From positions 248,001-312,000 of the forward strand of contig NZ_AMQH01000009.1 in NCBI RefSeq assembly GCF_000300195.1: a stretch of DNA of 64,000 nt, written 5' to 3'. This document shows, one piece after another, positions 26,058 through 34,594 of this stretch; the first letter of the stretch is position 1, and the number at the start of each line of letters is the position of its first letter. The notes under the pieces are model-generated. The model worked only from the letters and a program-made list of their open reading frames with translations. It was not told the origin of the DNA and did no database searches. This DNA comes from Clostridium tunisiense TJ. Its GTDB lineage: Bacteria > Bacillota > Clostridia > Clostridiales > Clostridiaceae. Made by a program: the position numbers and the translations under genes.

Positions 26058-26486
26058 TTATCTTTCCTCTAAATTATTGTACATTTTCTTTAGCCAGCAA
26101 ACTAATAATTGTTGCTCTTCCTTCATAAAACCTTTAAACATTACATCCCTTGCATGGAGGAATTCCTTAAAGCTTTCTTCTTTTATGGCTTTCCCTTCCT
26201 CTGTGAGATATATTCTATTGACCCTAGCATCTTCATTGTCATGAACTCTTTTAATAAGCCCCTTTTCTTCTAAAGAGGATATTAATCCAGTAAAGGTTGC
26301 AGGCTTAATCTCGAGTATTTGTTGAATTTCTCTTTGAGATTGACCTTCTCTTCCACAAAGTTCAATTAACACTCCAAGTTGAGCACCAGTAATATTATAT
26401 TTTAAAAGTCTTGCATCATGGTAGCCTGTCATTTTTCTAGTTACAAGCTTAAGCCAATAGCCTAATCTTAATTCATCATCTTCCAT
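26058..26486 (-). CDS. MarR family transcriptional regulator
   Basis: 142-residue winged-helix repressor. The recognition region REIQQILEIKPATFTGLISS (about 52-71) and wing LIKRVHDNEDARVNRIYLT (77-95, with the conserved Asp-x-Arg) are typical. It precedes the MATE pump by 9 nt and probably represses the pair. An inverted repeat overlapping the likely promoter at 26503-26529 is a good autoregulatory operator. ATG start preceded by TAGGAGG. Confidence 0.93.
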   Translation of the reverse strand: MEDDELRLGYWLKLVTRKMTGYHDARLLKYNITGAQLGVLIELCGREGQSQREIQQILEIKPATFTGLISSLEEKGLIKRVHDNEDARVNRIYLTEEGKAIKEESFKEFLHARDVMFKGFMKEEQQLLVCWLKKMYNNLEER

Positions 26487-26502
26487 AATTATTTAGCCTC
26501 CT

Positions 26503-26529
26503 AACTAATCCTATAATATTCTATTAGTT
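26503..26529 (-). promoter_or_regulatory. putative MarR operator overlapping the marR-mate promoter
   Basis: Perfect inverted repeat AACTAAT - 13 nt - ATTAGTT, 17 nt before the MarR start, with a TATTATAG -10-like sequence in its centre. MarR proteins usually bind such palindromes in their own promoter; binding here is inferred. Confidence 0.55.
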
Positions 26530-26832
26530 TATTACTGAAAAGTCAATATGAAATCTACTTAAATAAACCTTTCACAAACCTCCCTGTAGATTATTAGCCT
26601 TTAACCTACATTAAAGGGCTTATGAAATATGCAAAACAGCTTTTTAAAGTTCCAGTAAGCTGCATAAGGTCTAACAACCTTGAAAACAGATTCAGACTAA
26701 ACAACGGAACTTTGTTACACCAAAGAAATTTTCCTAATCTAATCAACTATCATTTATAGATGCTAGCCGACTTGAAGCTTGCAAACTTTTGCTAAAATCC
26801 ATACTTAATTTAAAATTTATCTATAATAGAAA
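26530..26832. other. intergenic region with several inverted repeats
   Basis: No gene seen. CAGCTT/AAGCTG, AAGGT/ACCTT and AAAGTTCC/GGAACTTT repeats are nested between 26637 and 26714, about 150-230 nt before marR. They could fold into an RNA or be operators; no known riboswitch core is recognised. Confidence 0.3.
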
Positions 26833-26863
26833 AGACCAGGATTATAACTTTATATCCTAGTCT
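26833..26863 (-). terminator. terminator after the 178-residue gene
   Basis: AGAC-AGGAT stem with its complement around one mismatch, then TTTT on the minus strand; 110 nt past the stop at 26973. Confidence 0.65.
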
Positions 26864-26972
26864 CTCATACACTTTAATTTAATTATTTTGCTAAACTATT
26901 TTCTTAAATTACTTTATGTTTATTACTACCTTATATTCATTAATTATCTTATGCTTTATAAGTTAGCTTATC

Positions 26973-27509
26973 TTACTTGCTTAATAACTCTTTTATTTTT
27001 TCTTTTATATATTCTTTTAACTCTTTTTCTCCAATATATGTGTTCTCATCTACATCACTTGGCTTTATTCTAAAGAAGTTTATAATTAGTTTGTTTCCTA
27101 AAATTATATACTCATCAGAGTGTAGTGGTGAGAAAATTACTTCTATTTCTTCAAAGTTTTCGCTGCCTTTAACATCCTTAACTTCTGAAACTAAAGAATC
27201 TAAATTTAGTCTCTTTAGAGGATTCGCCATAGATTTAGTGTATTCTAAATCCTCCATCATCCACATATTATTGTTCCAAAATTTCTTTTCTTTTTTAGTG
27301 CCAGTGAAACGCTCTCTATTTTTTATAGCACTTAAAGCTCTTCTAACTGATTCTGCATCAAATTCTTCATCATAAGCCGCACTTAATGCTGGCATCTTAG
27401 CTACATCATAAAAAAAGCTTTCTGCAATATTGTCCTTTTCGCTAGCTGCTTGCCAGTAATATAGCATAGCTTCCACTGCTTCTAGATTTAATCTAATCCT
27501 TTGTAACAT
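26973..27509 (-). CDS. hypothetical protein
   Basis: 178 residues, soluble and acidic. An N-terminal helical part with RIRLNLEAVEAMLYYWQAA is followed by a tryptophan-containing middle (FWNNNMWMMEDLEY) and a Lys/Glu-rich C-terminal helix. The block ENFEEIEVIFSPLHSDEYI looks like a beta strand pair. ATG start with AAGGGAAG upstream. It may belong to a conserved uncharacterised family, but I cannot name it with confidence. Transcribed divergently from the cysteine-rich gene. Confidence 0.65.
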   Translation of the reverse strand: MLQRIRLNLEAVEAMLYYWQAASEKDNIAESFFYDVAKMPALSAAYDEEFDAESVRRALSAIKNRERFTGTKKEKKFWNNNMWMMEDLEYTKSMANPLKRLNLDSLVSEVKDVKGSENFEEIEVIFSPLHSDEYIILGNKLIINFFRIKPSDVDENTYIGEKELKEYIKEKIKELLSK

Positions 27510-27660
27510 AAAAAATCTTCCCTTCTTATTATAGAATATACGCTAATACCATTATACAGCAAAACCCTTATAATAATCCATTTATCATAAGCAAATTTTC
27601 ACTTTTTCCATAGTATATAGTATACCCATAAGTTACAGTAAGATGAAGGAGAAGAAAAAA

Positions 27661-27936
27661 ATGAGCAATCTGGATAATACACAACTAAACCCTGACCATG
27701 ACACCTGTAATTGCAAAATTGGAAGCTGTAAAAATAACAGTGATTACACTTGCAAGAAGGATAGCTGTAACTGTGGCAGTGGCTGCAATTGTGGTGAGAA
27801 TTGTACTTGTAATAATGCGAATGATTCTATTTCTAATCCCCCTAACAATAAAACTTGTGAACCCACAGCGAAAAAAAATACTTGTACCTTATTTACATTA
27901 AGTAACATTATAATTATTGATTTAGATGAGAATTAA
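27661..27936 (+). CDS. small cysteine-rich, metallothionein-like protein
   Basis: 91 residues from ATG 27661, chosen because AAGGAGA lies 8 nt upstream; ATG 27643 would place this site inside the gene. It has twelve Cys (16, 18, 23, 31, 36, 38, 42, 44, 48, 50, 66, 75), mostly as Cys-x-Cys and Cys-x3-Cys pairs around CNCGSGCNCGENCTC. That density resembles metallothioneins, so binding of soft metals such as Zn or Cu is likely; it could also be a disulfide-rich coat-type peptide. No signal peptide. A strong terminator follows. Confidence 0.65.
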   Translation: MSNLDNTQLNPDHDTCNCKIGSCKNNSDYTCKKDSCNCGSGCNCGENCTCNNANDSISNPPNNKTCEPTAKKNTCTLFTLSNIIIIDLDEN

Positions 27937-28011
27937 CTTAGAAATTGTGAAATTCAAATCTTAGCAGAGGCTCCTTGGAGTAAAAATGCTCCAAGCTACT
28001 TCTAAAACTAA

Positions 28012-28041
28012 AATCCCCTGAGGAAATGTCCTCAGAGGATT
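28012..28041. terminator. bidirectional terminator
   Basis: AATCC-CTGAGGA stem with its complement, AATG loop and six T on the plus strand (TTTT on the minus). Ends the cysteine-rich gene and the convergent LexA-fusion gene. A second hairpin, CTTGGAG/CTCCAAG, lies at 27974-27995. Confidence 0.85.
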
Positions 28042-28043
28042 TT

Positions 28044-29663
28044 TTATCTTCTGCTTATTACTCCAATAGCCGTTCCCATAATCATAGCATCTTCACTTTC
28101 TATTTTTATTGGGTCATACTTTGGATTTTCAGGAATTAAAAATATACCATCTTTTTTAATGGAAAGTCTTTTTAAAGTAGCATTACCATCTAAATCAACT
28201 GCAACAATATCATTGTTATTTGCAATGGTTTGTTGCCTTATAAGTACATAGTCACCATCATGGATATTAGCTCCTATCATACTATCACCTTTAACCTTTA
28301 ACATAAAGGCATCCTTTACCCCCTTAAGCCAATAAGTTGGGATACTAAAGTTTCCTTCAAACTCATCACTAATAAGAATTGGTTCCCCTGCTGCAATGTC
28401 ACTATAAACAGGTACTGCTCTTAATTCATCCTCACTGAGAGTTTCTCCACTTCCATTAGGATCTAGTATTACTTCTCTAGAGCTTCCACTATCCACTGCA
28501 AAGTCATATTCCATTCTATGTCTTATATCTTTATAATTAAAATAATCCATGTATAAATTTCTCATTTTATTCTTCTCATCATTTCCTTTTGTTTCTATGG
28601 CAGATTGCTTAACCATAGGCGTAAAACTTTCATTAGAAACTTCTTCTTCATTCATATCACTATGAAAGTTTTCAACCTTTGAAGTATAATCCTTTAACTC
28701 TATTTCTTCCTTAGTCATAGCTTTCTTAAGGCTAACCTCTGCATCCGAACCTACACTTAAGCACATCTCTCTATTTTCTAGCTTTTCTTTGAATTTAATA
28801 GTCTTATATTTATTATTATCTATATCCTTAATGGATTTATGACTATTAAAGTAGGAATGCTCTAAAAGATTGTCCACTTTGTTTAGAATTAAAATAAAGT
28901 TACTGTAGGTTTTATTTTCTAATAACTCCCTAATCATCTTAAGCTGGAGCTTTGATAAGGTTTCACTATTATCTATAAATATATGTGTGTATTTCTTACT
29001 ACCTACTTTTCTTACTGCTTCTAAAGCCAACATCTCCTCATGAAGTGTATCCACCCAATTATGCATTTCTAATAAAGCCTTATAGGTTTTTAAAACTTCA
29101 TATATTGCCTCTCTAGAAGAAGAGTTTTTAGGAAGCTTTTTACCTCTTCCTTTTCTCACAAAACTTTGATACTCTTCCACCGTATCTAAATAATTTGCTC
29201 TTATATAATCAATTTCCTCAAGAATAAATTTAGCATTTTCTTTTTTTAGAAGCTTAGACTTTGTATATTTTTCTTTTACTTTTGCAATGGCTTCTAAAAG
29301 TACATTTTCTCTTTCATCCATACCTTCAATAAAACTATAATTTTTGTTAGTTTTATTCTTATAATTATTAAAATAGCTATGGATTAACTCCTTAACTGAT
29401 AGCACTTCAAAAGAGTTATTTATTGCGCTAAAAAAAGTCAAATTACTGCTATTGTCCTTTAAGTTATTATATTTATCCTTTATACTAGCCTTTTCATCAT
29501 TAGTTATAAACAATATATTATCATCACTATATAAACAATAATCTGTACTTAGATAAGCAGCCCTATTAATAGCTTCATAGGTTTTTCCAGTACCTTCTTC
29601 TCCTTGAAGAATAAAAAATCTTCCATTTTTAAATTTGCTTGTATTAGTTTGCTTTAGCCTCAA
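28044..29663 (-). CDS. UvrD-like P-loop ATPase fused to LexA/S24 peptidase domain
   Basis: 539 residues from a TTG at 29663 (GGGGGTG upstream). Residues 1-265 look like the first half of a UvrD-type SF1 helicase: Walker A GEEGTGKT at 21-28, a VRKGRGKKL segment typical of these helicases, and a motif-II-like IFIDNSE (231-234), degenerate from DEAQ. The second helicase domain is missing. Residues 415-539 are a complete LexA-type peptidase: Ala-Gly cleavage site 425-426, Ser461 (KGDSM) and Lys498 (TLKRL). No helix-turn-helix is visible. It is likely a damage-responsive, self-cleaving protein; its target is unknown. Confidence 0.8.
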   Translation of the reverse strand: MRLKQTNTSKFKNGRFFILQGEEGTGKTYEAINRAAYLSTDYCLYSDDNILFITNDEKASIKDKYNNLKDNSSNLTFFSAINNSFEVLSVKELIHSYFNNYKNKTNKNYSFIEGMDERENVLLEAIAKVKEKYTKSKLLKKENAKFILEEIDYIRANYLDTVEEYQSFVRKGRGKKLPKNSSSREAIYEVLKTYKALLEMHNWVDTLHEEMLALEAVRKVGSKKYTHIFIDNSETLSKLQLKMIRELLENKTYSNFILILNKVDNLLEHSYFNSHKSIKDIDNNKYKTIKFKEKLENREMCLSVGSDAEVSLKKAMTKEEIELKDYTSKVENFHSDMNEEEVSNESFTPMVKQSAIETKGNDEKNKMRNLYMDYFNYKDIRHRMEYDFAVDSGSSREVILDPNGSGETLSEDELRAVPVYSDIAAGEPILISDEFEGNFSIPTYWLKGVKDAFMLKVKGDSMIGANIHDGDYVLIRQQTIANNNDIVAVDLDGNATLKRLSIKKDGIFLIPENPKYDPIKIESEDAMIMGTAIGVISRR

Positions 29664-29934
29664 AACTTCACCCCCTTGAACAATGAACGCTGTTACTAAA
29701 ATTTTTCATTAAGCCTTATAACTGAATAAGGTTTTTATTTCTAGTAAATTGCTCTAAATTTTTTTAAATAAAAATTATTAACTAGGAACTGCTTCAAATT
29801 TATTTCAAACTATGCAATCACGATAAACTTTTAGCTAGAACCTATTCTAAAATACGACATCAAGTTACAATTATATATAATATTATACCATAAATTCTCT
29901 CTAAACTCATTAGAATATATTGGCACAGTTCAGT

Positions 29935-31077
29935 TTATCTAGTCATTTTTCTTACTAAAGTTGAAGTCCAAATAGCTACCATTATTACTCCTGCTATAAT
30001 TTCTAAATTAGCAACATACATACTTATCATACTATGAGGAACCAAATTTCCATAACCAACTGTACAAAAGGTAACTATACTAAAATGAATAGAATAAAGA
30101 AAGTCCTTTAAAAAGACTAAAACTCCCTCGGGCATAGATAAATTATGATAATCAATTACGCCTGTCTTAGTTTCTATTCCTGTAAATAAATAAATAACTG
30201 CACAAAAAAGTATTATAAGTAAAGAAACACCAAAACTTCTATAAGGCTTTTCCCCATAACCGCAGACAAAATTTGACGAGGTAGACACTATTTTTTTTAT
30301 TCCTCGTAAAGTTCTGTGTTTAGCTTTTTTACTCTCATAAAAACACTCTCCATACTTATCTTGTATGTCATTTTTAAGGTATTGATTTCCAAAAGCCATA
30401 TAGCTATTAGCTATGTTTAAATCCTTCTTACCACAAGGATGGGTTGATTTATTTCTTAGGCAATAATAGTTGTCCTTGTAATTAAAAGGTCCTATATAAG
30501 ATCCATAGCTTACTCTAGTGTACCCTCTTTGATTCAAGAAGAATATATCCATGGAGCAGCTAGTGTTCTTAATTATACAGTCCATAAGATTACAATCATC
30601 AATAAATCTTACAGCATTGTAGCTATTTCCTATTAAGTTGCATCTCGCCATAAAAGTATCTTTAAAGGAAGTAACATTAAGCTTACACCTTTTTATAATT
30701 ATTCCATTTAAATTGCACTTATAAAAAGAAGTTCTTTCAATACATCCACCAAAAATCTCCATAAAACTTTCATGACCAATATTACAACGTTGAAACTTAC
30801 AAAGCTGAAAAACACAATTTTCAAAAAACACATTAGAAAACCTAATGTTTCTAAAATCTACTTCTTTAAAGATGCACCCAATATAGGCTATATCTGAAAA
30901 ACTTAGTTCTAATACCCCTGTAGTCTTATTAAATTCCTTACCTTCTACTCTTGCGTCCACAAGACTTAAGAAATGGTTTGGAGTTATATTTTTTATTCTT
31001 ATATTAAAATAACTAATTGGCTTTGTAGTTTTTTCGAAATGCCTTGTTTTAAATAACTGCTGTATAAGTTTTTTCAT
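29935..31077 (-). CDS. pentapeptide-repeat protein with two-helix K+ channel domain
   Basis: 380 residues from ATG 31077 (GGAG 13 nt upstream; the alternative GTG 31101 would put that site inside the gene). Residues about 50-200 contain loose pentapeptide repeats (FENCVF, CKFQRCNI, CNLNGI), forming a right-handed beta helix in this family. The C-terminal part has a membrane segment near 280, the K+ selectivity filter TVGYG near 340 and a last membrane helix. It is predicted to be a plasma membrane potassium channel whose cytoplasmic pentapeptide domain may sense a ligand or partner. Divergent from the sensor kinase. Confidence 0.82.
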   Translation of the reverse strand: MKKLIQQLFKTRHFEKTTKPISYFNIRIKNITPNHFLSLVDARVEGKEFNKTTGVLELSFSDIAYIGCIFKEVDFRNIRFSNVFFENCVFQLCKFQRCNIGHESFMEIFGGCIERTSFYKCNLNGIIIKRCKLNVTSFKDTFMARCNLIGNSYNAVRFIDDCNLMDCIIKNTSCSMDIFFLNQRGYTRVSYGSYIGPFNYKDNYYCLRNKSTHPCGKKDLNIANSYMAFGNQYLKNDIQDKYGECFYESKKAKHRTLRGIKKIVSTSSNFVCGYGEKPYRSFGVSLLIILFCAVIYLFTGIETKTGVIDYHNLSMPEGVLVFLKDFLYSIHFSIVTFCTVGYGNLVPHSMISMYVANLEIIAGVIMVAIWTSTLVRKMTR

Positions 31078-31230
31078 AGTTATGCACTCACTCCATGTCA
31101 CTATATTTATTTGAAATATTCATAATGTTATAAATTGAACTAAAATTTTGTCATAACCTCTTGTGTTCACCCCCATAACTCATGATATAATTTTGTCATA
31201 CACTGTAATTATCTGGGGGACATTTAAATT

Positions 31231-33255
31231 ATGTACAAGAATTTAAAAATTCTAACAAGACGGCATTCAAAATTAAGTGGATTAAAACTAAACCATTCTT
31301 TATTTTTACTTATATTATTTATATTCGTAAATATTTTTTGTCCTTCTAAACCCATCTCAGCCTTTACAGGTCAAGTTAAAAATATCTTAGTCCTTACTTC
31401 CTATGAGCAAAATGAATATTGGGAAACCAACGTCCTAAAAGGATTGTATGAATCTTTGAAGGATGAAAATATTGAACCTATATATAAAGTTGAATACTTA
31501 GCTATTTCCAACGAAGATAAGAAATATACAGATGCTCAAGGGGAACTTTTAACACTTAAGTACAAGAATACTAAATTTGACTTAGTAATTGTCATAGATG
31601 ATGAAGCCTTAACTTTCTTTTCTACTCACGGGAAAAATATTTTTGGGGAAGTTCCTGTAGTTTATGGTGGCATAAATAGTGCCGGCAAACTTTTCCGTTT
31701 CCCCTACAATACCTATACTGGGGTTGTAGAACATTATAATATAAACTCATTAATAGACTTAATGTTACGTGCGCACTCTAACGTAGAGCAAATTAATGTG
31801 ATATTAAACAACTCTGCTTTTTCCTCTACTGTAGAAAGTGACATAAAGTCATCCTTAGCTTATTGGTCTACTAATGTGAAGTTTAATTTTATAAAAGATG
31901 ATTATCTAGAAAACATTTCTTCCAAGCTTAAAGAGCTTCCATCACCACAAGTACATCTTTTAGTTGGAAATTTTAAGACTAAGGATAACTTCCTAATACC
32001 TTATGGTGATGTAATAACAACAATTAAGAATTGTTCTGATTGTTCTGATTGTTCAATTTATTCTACCAATGGAGGTTACTTCGACTCTAACATTATAGGC
32101 GGATATGTTTTATCTGGAACAGAACATGGAAAAATATTAGGTAAACTTGCATTAAGAGTTTTAAAAGGAGAAGCTCCTAAATCTATTCATCCAGTTCATG
32201 ATACTGGTGGTATGTTTGTTTTTAATTATTATGAGCTGGTGAAAAGCAAAATTTCCCAAAATATTCTTCCTCAAAATAGTGTTATTAAAAATCAGCCAAC
32301 TTTCAATAGTAACATTTTTTACACAACTATGATCGTCCTAGGAATTTTAATAGTTATTTGCATTATTATAATAATTTATCAAACTAATGAAAAGGTTAGG
32401 AGTATTACAAGAATAAACTATGAGAAAAAACGATATGAAGAAGTTATAAAATACGATAAAATGAAAACTGAATTTTTAGCTAATATATCTCATGAATTAA
32501 GAACACCTCTCAATGTTATGTTATCTGGACTACAACTTTTAGAAATGCATAAAACTAAGGGAGATATTACCTTCAAAGATCCTTCTTTAGTGGAAAAGGC
32601 TTTTTATGTGAAGCAAAACGGCTATAGACTTTTAAGATTAATAAACAACCTCATCGACGTAACAAAAATTGATTCAGGATTCTTTCATCTTCAACTTGAA
32701 ACAAGAAACATAATTGAAGTAGTTGAGGGAATTACCCTTTCCATTGCAGAGTACATGGATCAAAGGGGAATAAACTTAGTTTTTGACACTAATGAAGAAG
32801 AGCTTTATATGCCCGTAGACTCCGATAAAATAGAAAGAATAATGCTTAATCTTCTTTCTAATGCAGCAAAATTCACTCCTGAGAGCGGAACAATTTTAGT
32901 TAATATGGATTGTTCAAAATACTCAGTAAAAATTTCTGTAAAAGATAATGGTATTGGAATTCCTAAAGGAATGCAAAAGGAAATTTTCAATAGATTCACT
33001 CAAGTAGATAGCTCACTTCATAAAAATAAACAAGGTAGCGGTATTGGACTATCTCTTGTAAAGTCCCTAGTGGAGCTTCACAAGGGTAGTATTTATGTTG
33101 TAAGCACAGAAGGAAAGGGCTCTACTTTTACATTTGAACTTCCAGTAACTATGCCACAAGACAGTGAAGTTGCAACTACTTCTTTAGATATTGAAAATCC
33201 TAACTATAATGAAAAGATAGTTTTGGAGTTTTCTGATCTTAATGAATCTATGTAA
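31231..33255 (+). CDS. orphan sensor histidine kinase with binding-protein-like sensor domain
   Basis: 674 residues, ATG after GGGGGA. An N-terminal membrane segment (about 22-40), an extracytoplasmic region (45-345) resembling ABC substrate-binding proteins (ILVLTSYEQ, FDLVIVIDDEAL, VPVVYGGI), and a second membrane segment (363-384) precede the kinase core. Phosphoacceptor His421 (ISHELRTPLN), N-box NLLSNAAKF, G1 DNGIGIP and G2 GSGIGLSLV are all present. No response regulator is adjacent, so the partner lies elsewhere. A 9-bp repeat (TGTTCTGAT) encodes CSDCSD near 268-273. The signal sensed is unknown. Confidence 0.9.
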   Translation: MYKNLKILTRRHSKLSGLKLNHSLFLLILFIFVNIFCPSKPISAFTGQVKNILVLTSYEQNEYWETNVLKGLYESLKDENIEPIYKVEYLAISNEDKKYTDAQGELLTLKYKNTKFDLVIVIDDEALTFFSTHGKNIFGEVPVVYGGINSAGKLFRFPYNTYTGVVEHYNINSLIDLMLRAHSNVEQINVILNNSAFSSTVESDIKSSLAYWSTNVKFNFIKDDYLENISSKLKELPSPQVHLLVGNFKTKDNFLIPYGDVITTIKNCSDCSDCSIYSTNGGYFDSNIIGGYVLSGTEHGKILGKLALRVLKGEAPKSIHPVHDTGGMFVFNYYELVKSKISQNILPQNSVIKNQPTFNSNIFYTTMIVLGILIVICIIIIIYQTNEKVRSITRINYEKKRYEEVIKYDKMKTEFLANISHELRTPLNVMLSGLQLLEMHKTKGDITFKDPSLVEKAFYVKQNGYRLLRLINNLIDVTKIDSGFFHLQLETRNIIEVVEGITLSIAEYMDQRGINLVFDTNEEELYMPVDSDKIERIMLNLLSNAAKFTPESGTILVNMDCSKYSVKISVKDNGIGIPKGMQKEIFNRFTQVDSSLHKNKQGSGIGLSLVKSLVELHKGSIYVVSTEGKGSTFTFELPVTMPQDSEVATTSLDIENPNYNEKIVLEFSDLNESM

Positions 33256-33282
33256 GTTACCGTTGAATAAATTATTCTAAAA

Positions 33283-33316
33283 AACTCCCTATGAAAGATG
33301 CTTTTCATAGGGAGTT
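33283..33316. terminator. bidirectional terminator
   Basis: Perfect 14-bp stem AACTCCCTATGAAA between the convergent kinase and permease genes, with A/T-rich flanks. Its outer ten bases match the hairpin before S8 gene A. Confidence 0.85.
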
Positions 33317-33328
33317 AATCTTTAATAT

Positions 33329-34594
33329 CTACATTTTTAAATCTCTTTTATCTTCTACAATCTTCTTCCAAGCATAAAGAGCAAGGGATACACAAATAAC
33401 TCCATAAGCTACAAACACTCTAAAGTATTCACCTATTTGAGCATTATTAAATAAATTCTTCCCTGCTGTTGGCGATACCACAAAGAGAGTATGGAACAAA
33501 ATTACTCCAAGTAAAGCTTGTTTATTTGTAGCCTTAGATACAGAAGCTCCTCCTATTAGTATAGCTGCTATAGCAAACATACCAACTTGTTCATGACTTC
33601 CGTAGGTGTTTAAGGTTCCAATATTTTGGAGGAATATAATTTGTCCCCAAGCTGCTAGAACAGTAGAAATAATTATAGCTTTAATTCTTGTCTTATTAAC
33701 ATTTATTCCTGAAGCATTTGCCACTACGCCACTTTGACCTACAGTTCTAAAGTCTTGACCAAGCTTTGTTTTAAATATAAACACATTAAATGCGCAGAGT
33801 ATAACTAATATAACCATACTAATCATAGGTACTTTTACGAAAAATAACACAGTTGCAACAGATGGAATTTGACATATAAATACTATAACCAAACTTAAAA
33901 CTGCTATAACCACATGTTTTTTAACAATACCTTTTTTCTTTACTGCTCTATAAATCGTAACAGCTATAAGCCCAATTCCTATAATTAATGCCACATAGTA
34001 GGTTAATTCATAAAGAGAAAGCCTCCATAAATCATCCAAGGCATATTTTATACCACCATTTAAGTCTACAGTGTTTTTTATTCCTACACCTCCACTAATC
34101 ATAAGCTTCGGATTCTTCATTGGAATTACAGTTCCTACTAGGAACAGGAATAAAAGCTGATAAAGACCATTTGCAAAGATACCAAGAATCATACTGGTTA
34201 TCATTTCTTGACCCTTTGTCATATTTAATAGCTTGCCTGTAAGATATCCAAAAATTATAGCTATAGGAGTAGTTAAAACTACACATAACAAGAACCCTGG
34301 AATTCCTACAATACCCCAATGAGTAACTGCAATAATTACAATTTGTGCAGCCATAGCACCAATAACTATACCAAAGTTTAGCCCCATACCTGCAATAACT
34401 GGAATTATTAAAGATAGCACAATAAATAAATTCCTTCCAATTCTATTTACAAGTTCATCTAAAACTAAGGTTAGAGGCTGTCCTGATAAATTTAACCCTA
34501 ATAAACAGAGAATGATAAATAATATGGTAACCATATTATTAAATATATAGCCTTTAGCCTTTGCAAATAATCCTTTACTATGCATCAGCTCCAC
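33329..34594 (-). CDS. ABC transporter permease, nucleoside/simple-sugar type (NupQ-like)
   Basis: 421-residue membrane protein with about ten hydrophobic segments, of the BPD_transp_2 type used by RbsC- and NupPQ-like importers (GMGLNFGIVIGAMAAQ, LLIGGAS-type motif ILIGGASVSKA). Last gene of a four-gene importer; its start overlaps the end of the NupP-like gene by 17 nt. It pairs with that protein to form the channel. Substrate not known from sequence; nucleosides or related compounds are likely from the family. A terminator follows. Confidence 0.88.
   Translation of the reverse strand: MELMHSKGLFAKAKGYIFNNMVTILFIILCLLGLNLSGQPLTLVLDELVNRIGRNLFIVLSLIIPVIAGMGLNFGIVIGAMAAQIVIIAVTHWGIVGIPGFLLCVVLTTPIAIIFGYLTGKLLNMTKGQEMITSMILGIFANGLYQLLFLFLVGTVIPMKNPKLMISGGVGIKNTVDLNGGIKYALDDLWRLSLYELTYYVALIIGIGLIAVTIYRAVKKKGIVKKHVVIAVLSLVIVFICQIPSVATVLFFVKVPMISMVILVILCAFNVFIFKTKLGQDFRTVGQSGVVANASGINVNKTRIKAIIISTVLAAWGQIIFLQNIGTLNTYGSHEQVGMFAIAAILIGGASVSKATNKQALLGVILFHTLFVVSPTAGKNLFNNAQIGEYFRVFVAYGVICVSLALYAWKKIVEDKRDLKM

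Noticed and set aside
27643..27660. Earlier ATG for the cysteine-rich gene
   Set aside because: The only ribosome binding site lies after this ATG and fits the ATG at 27661.
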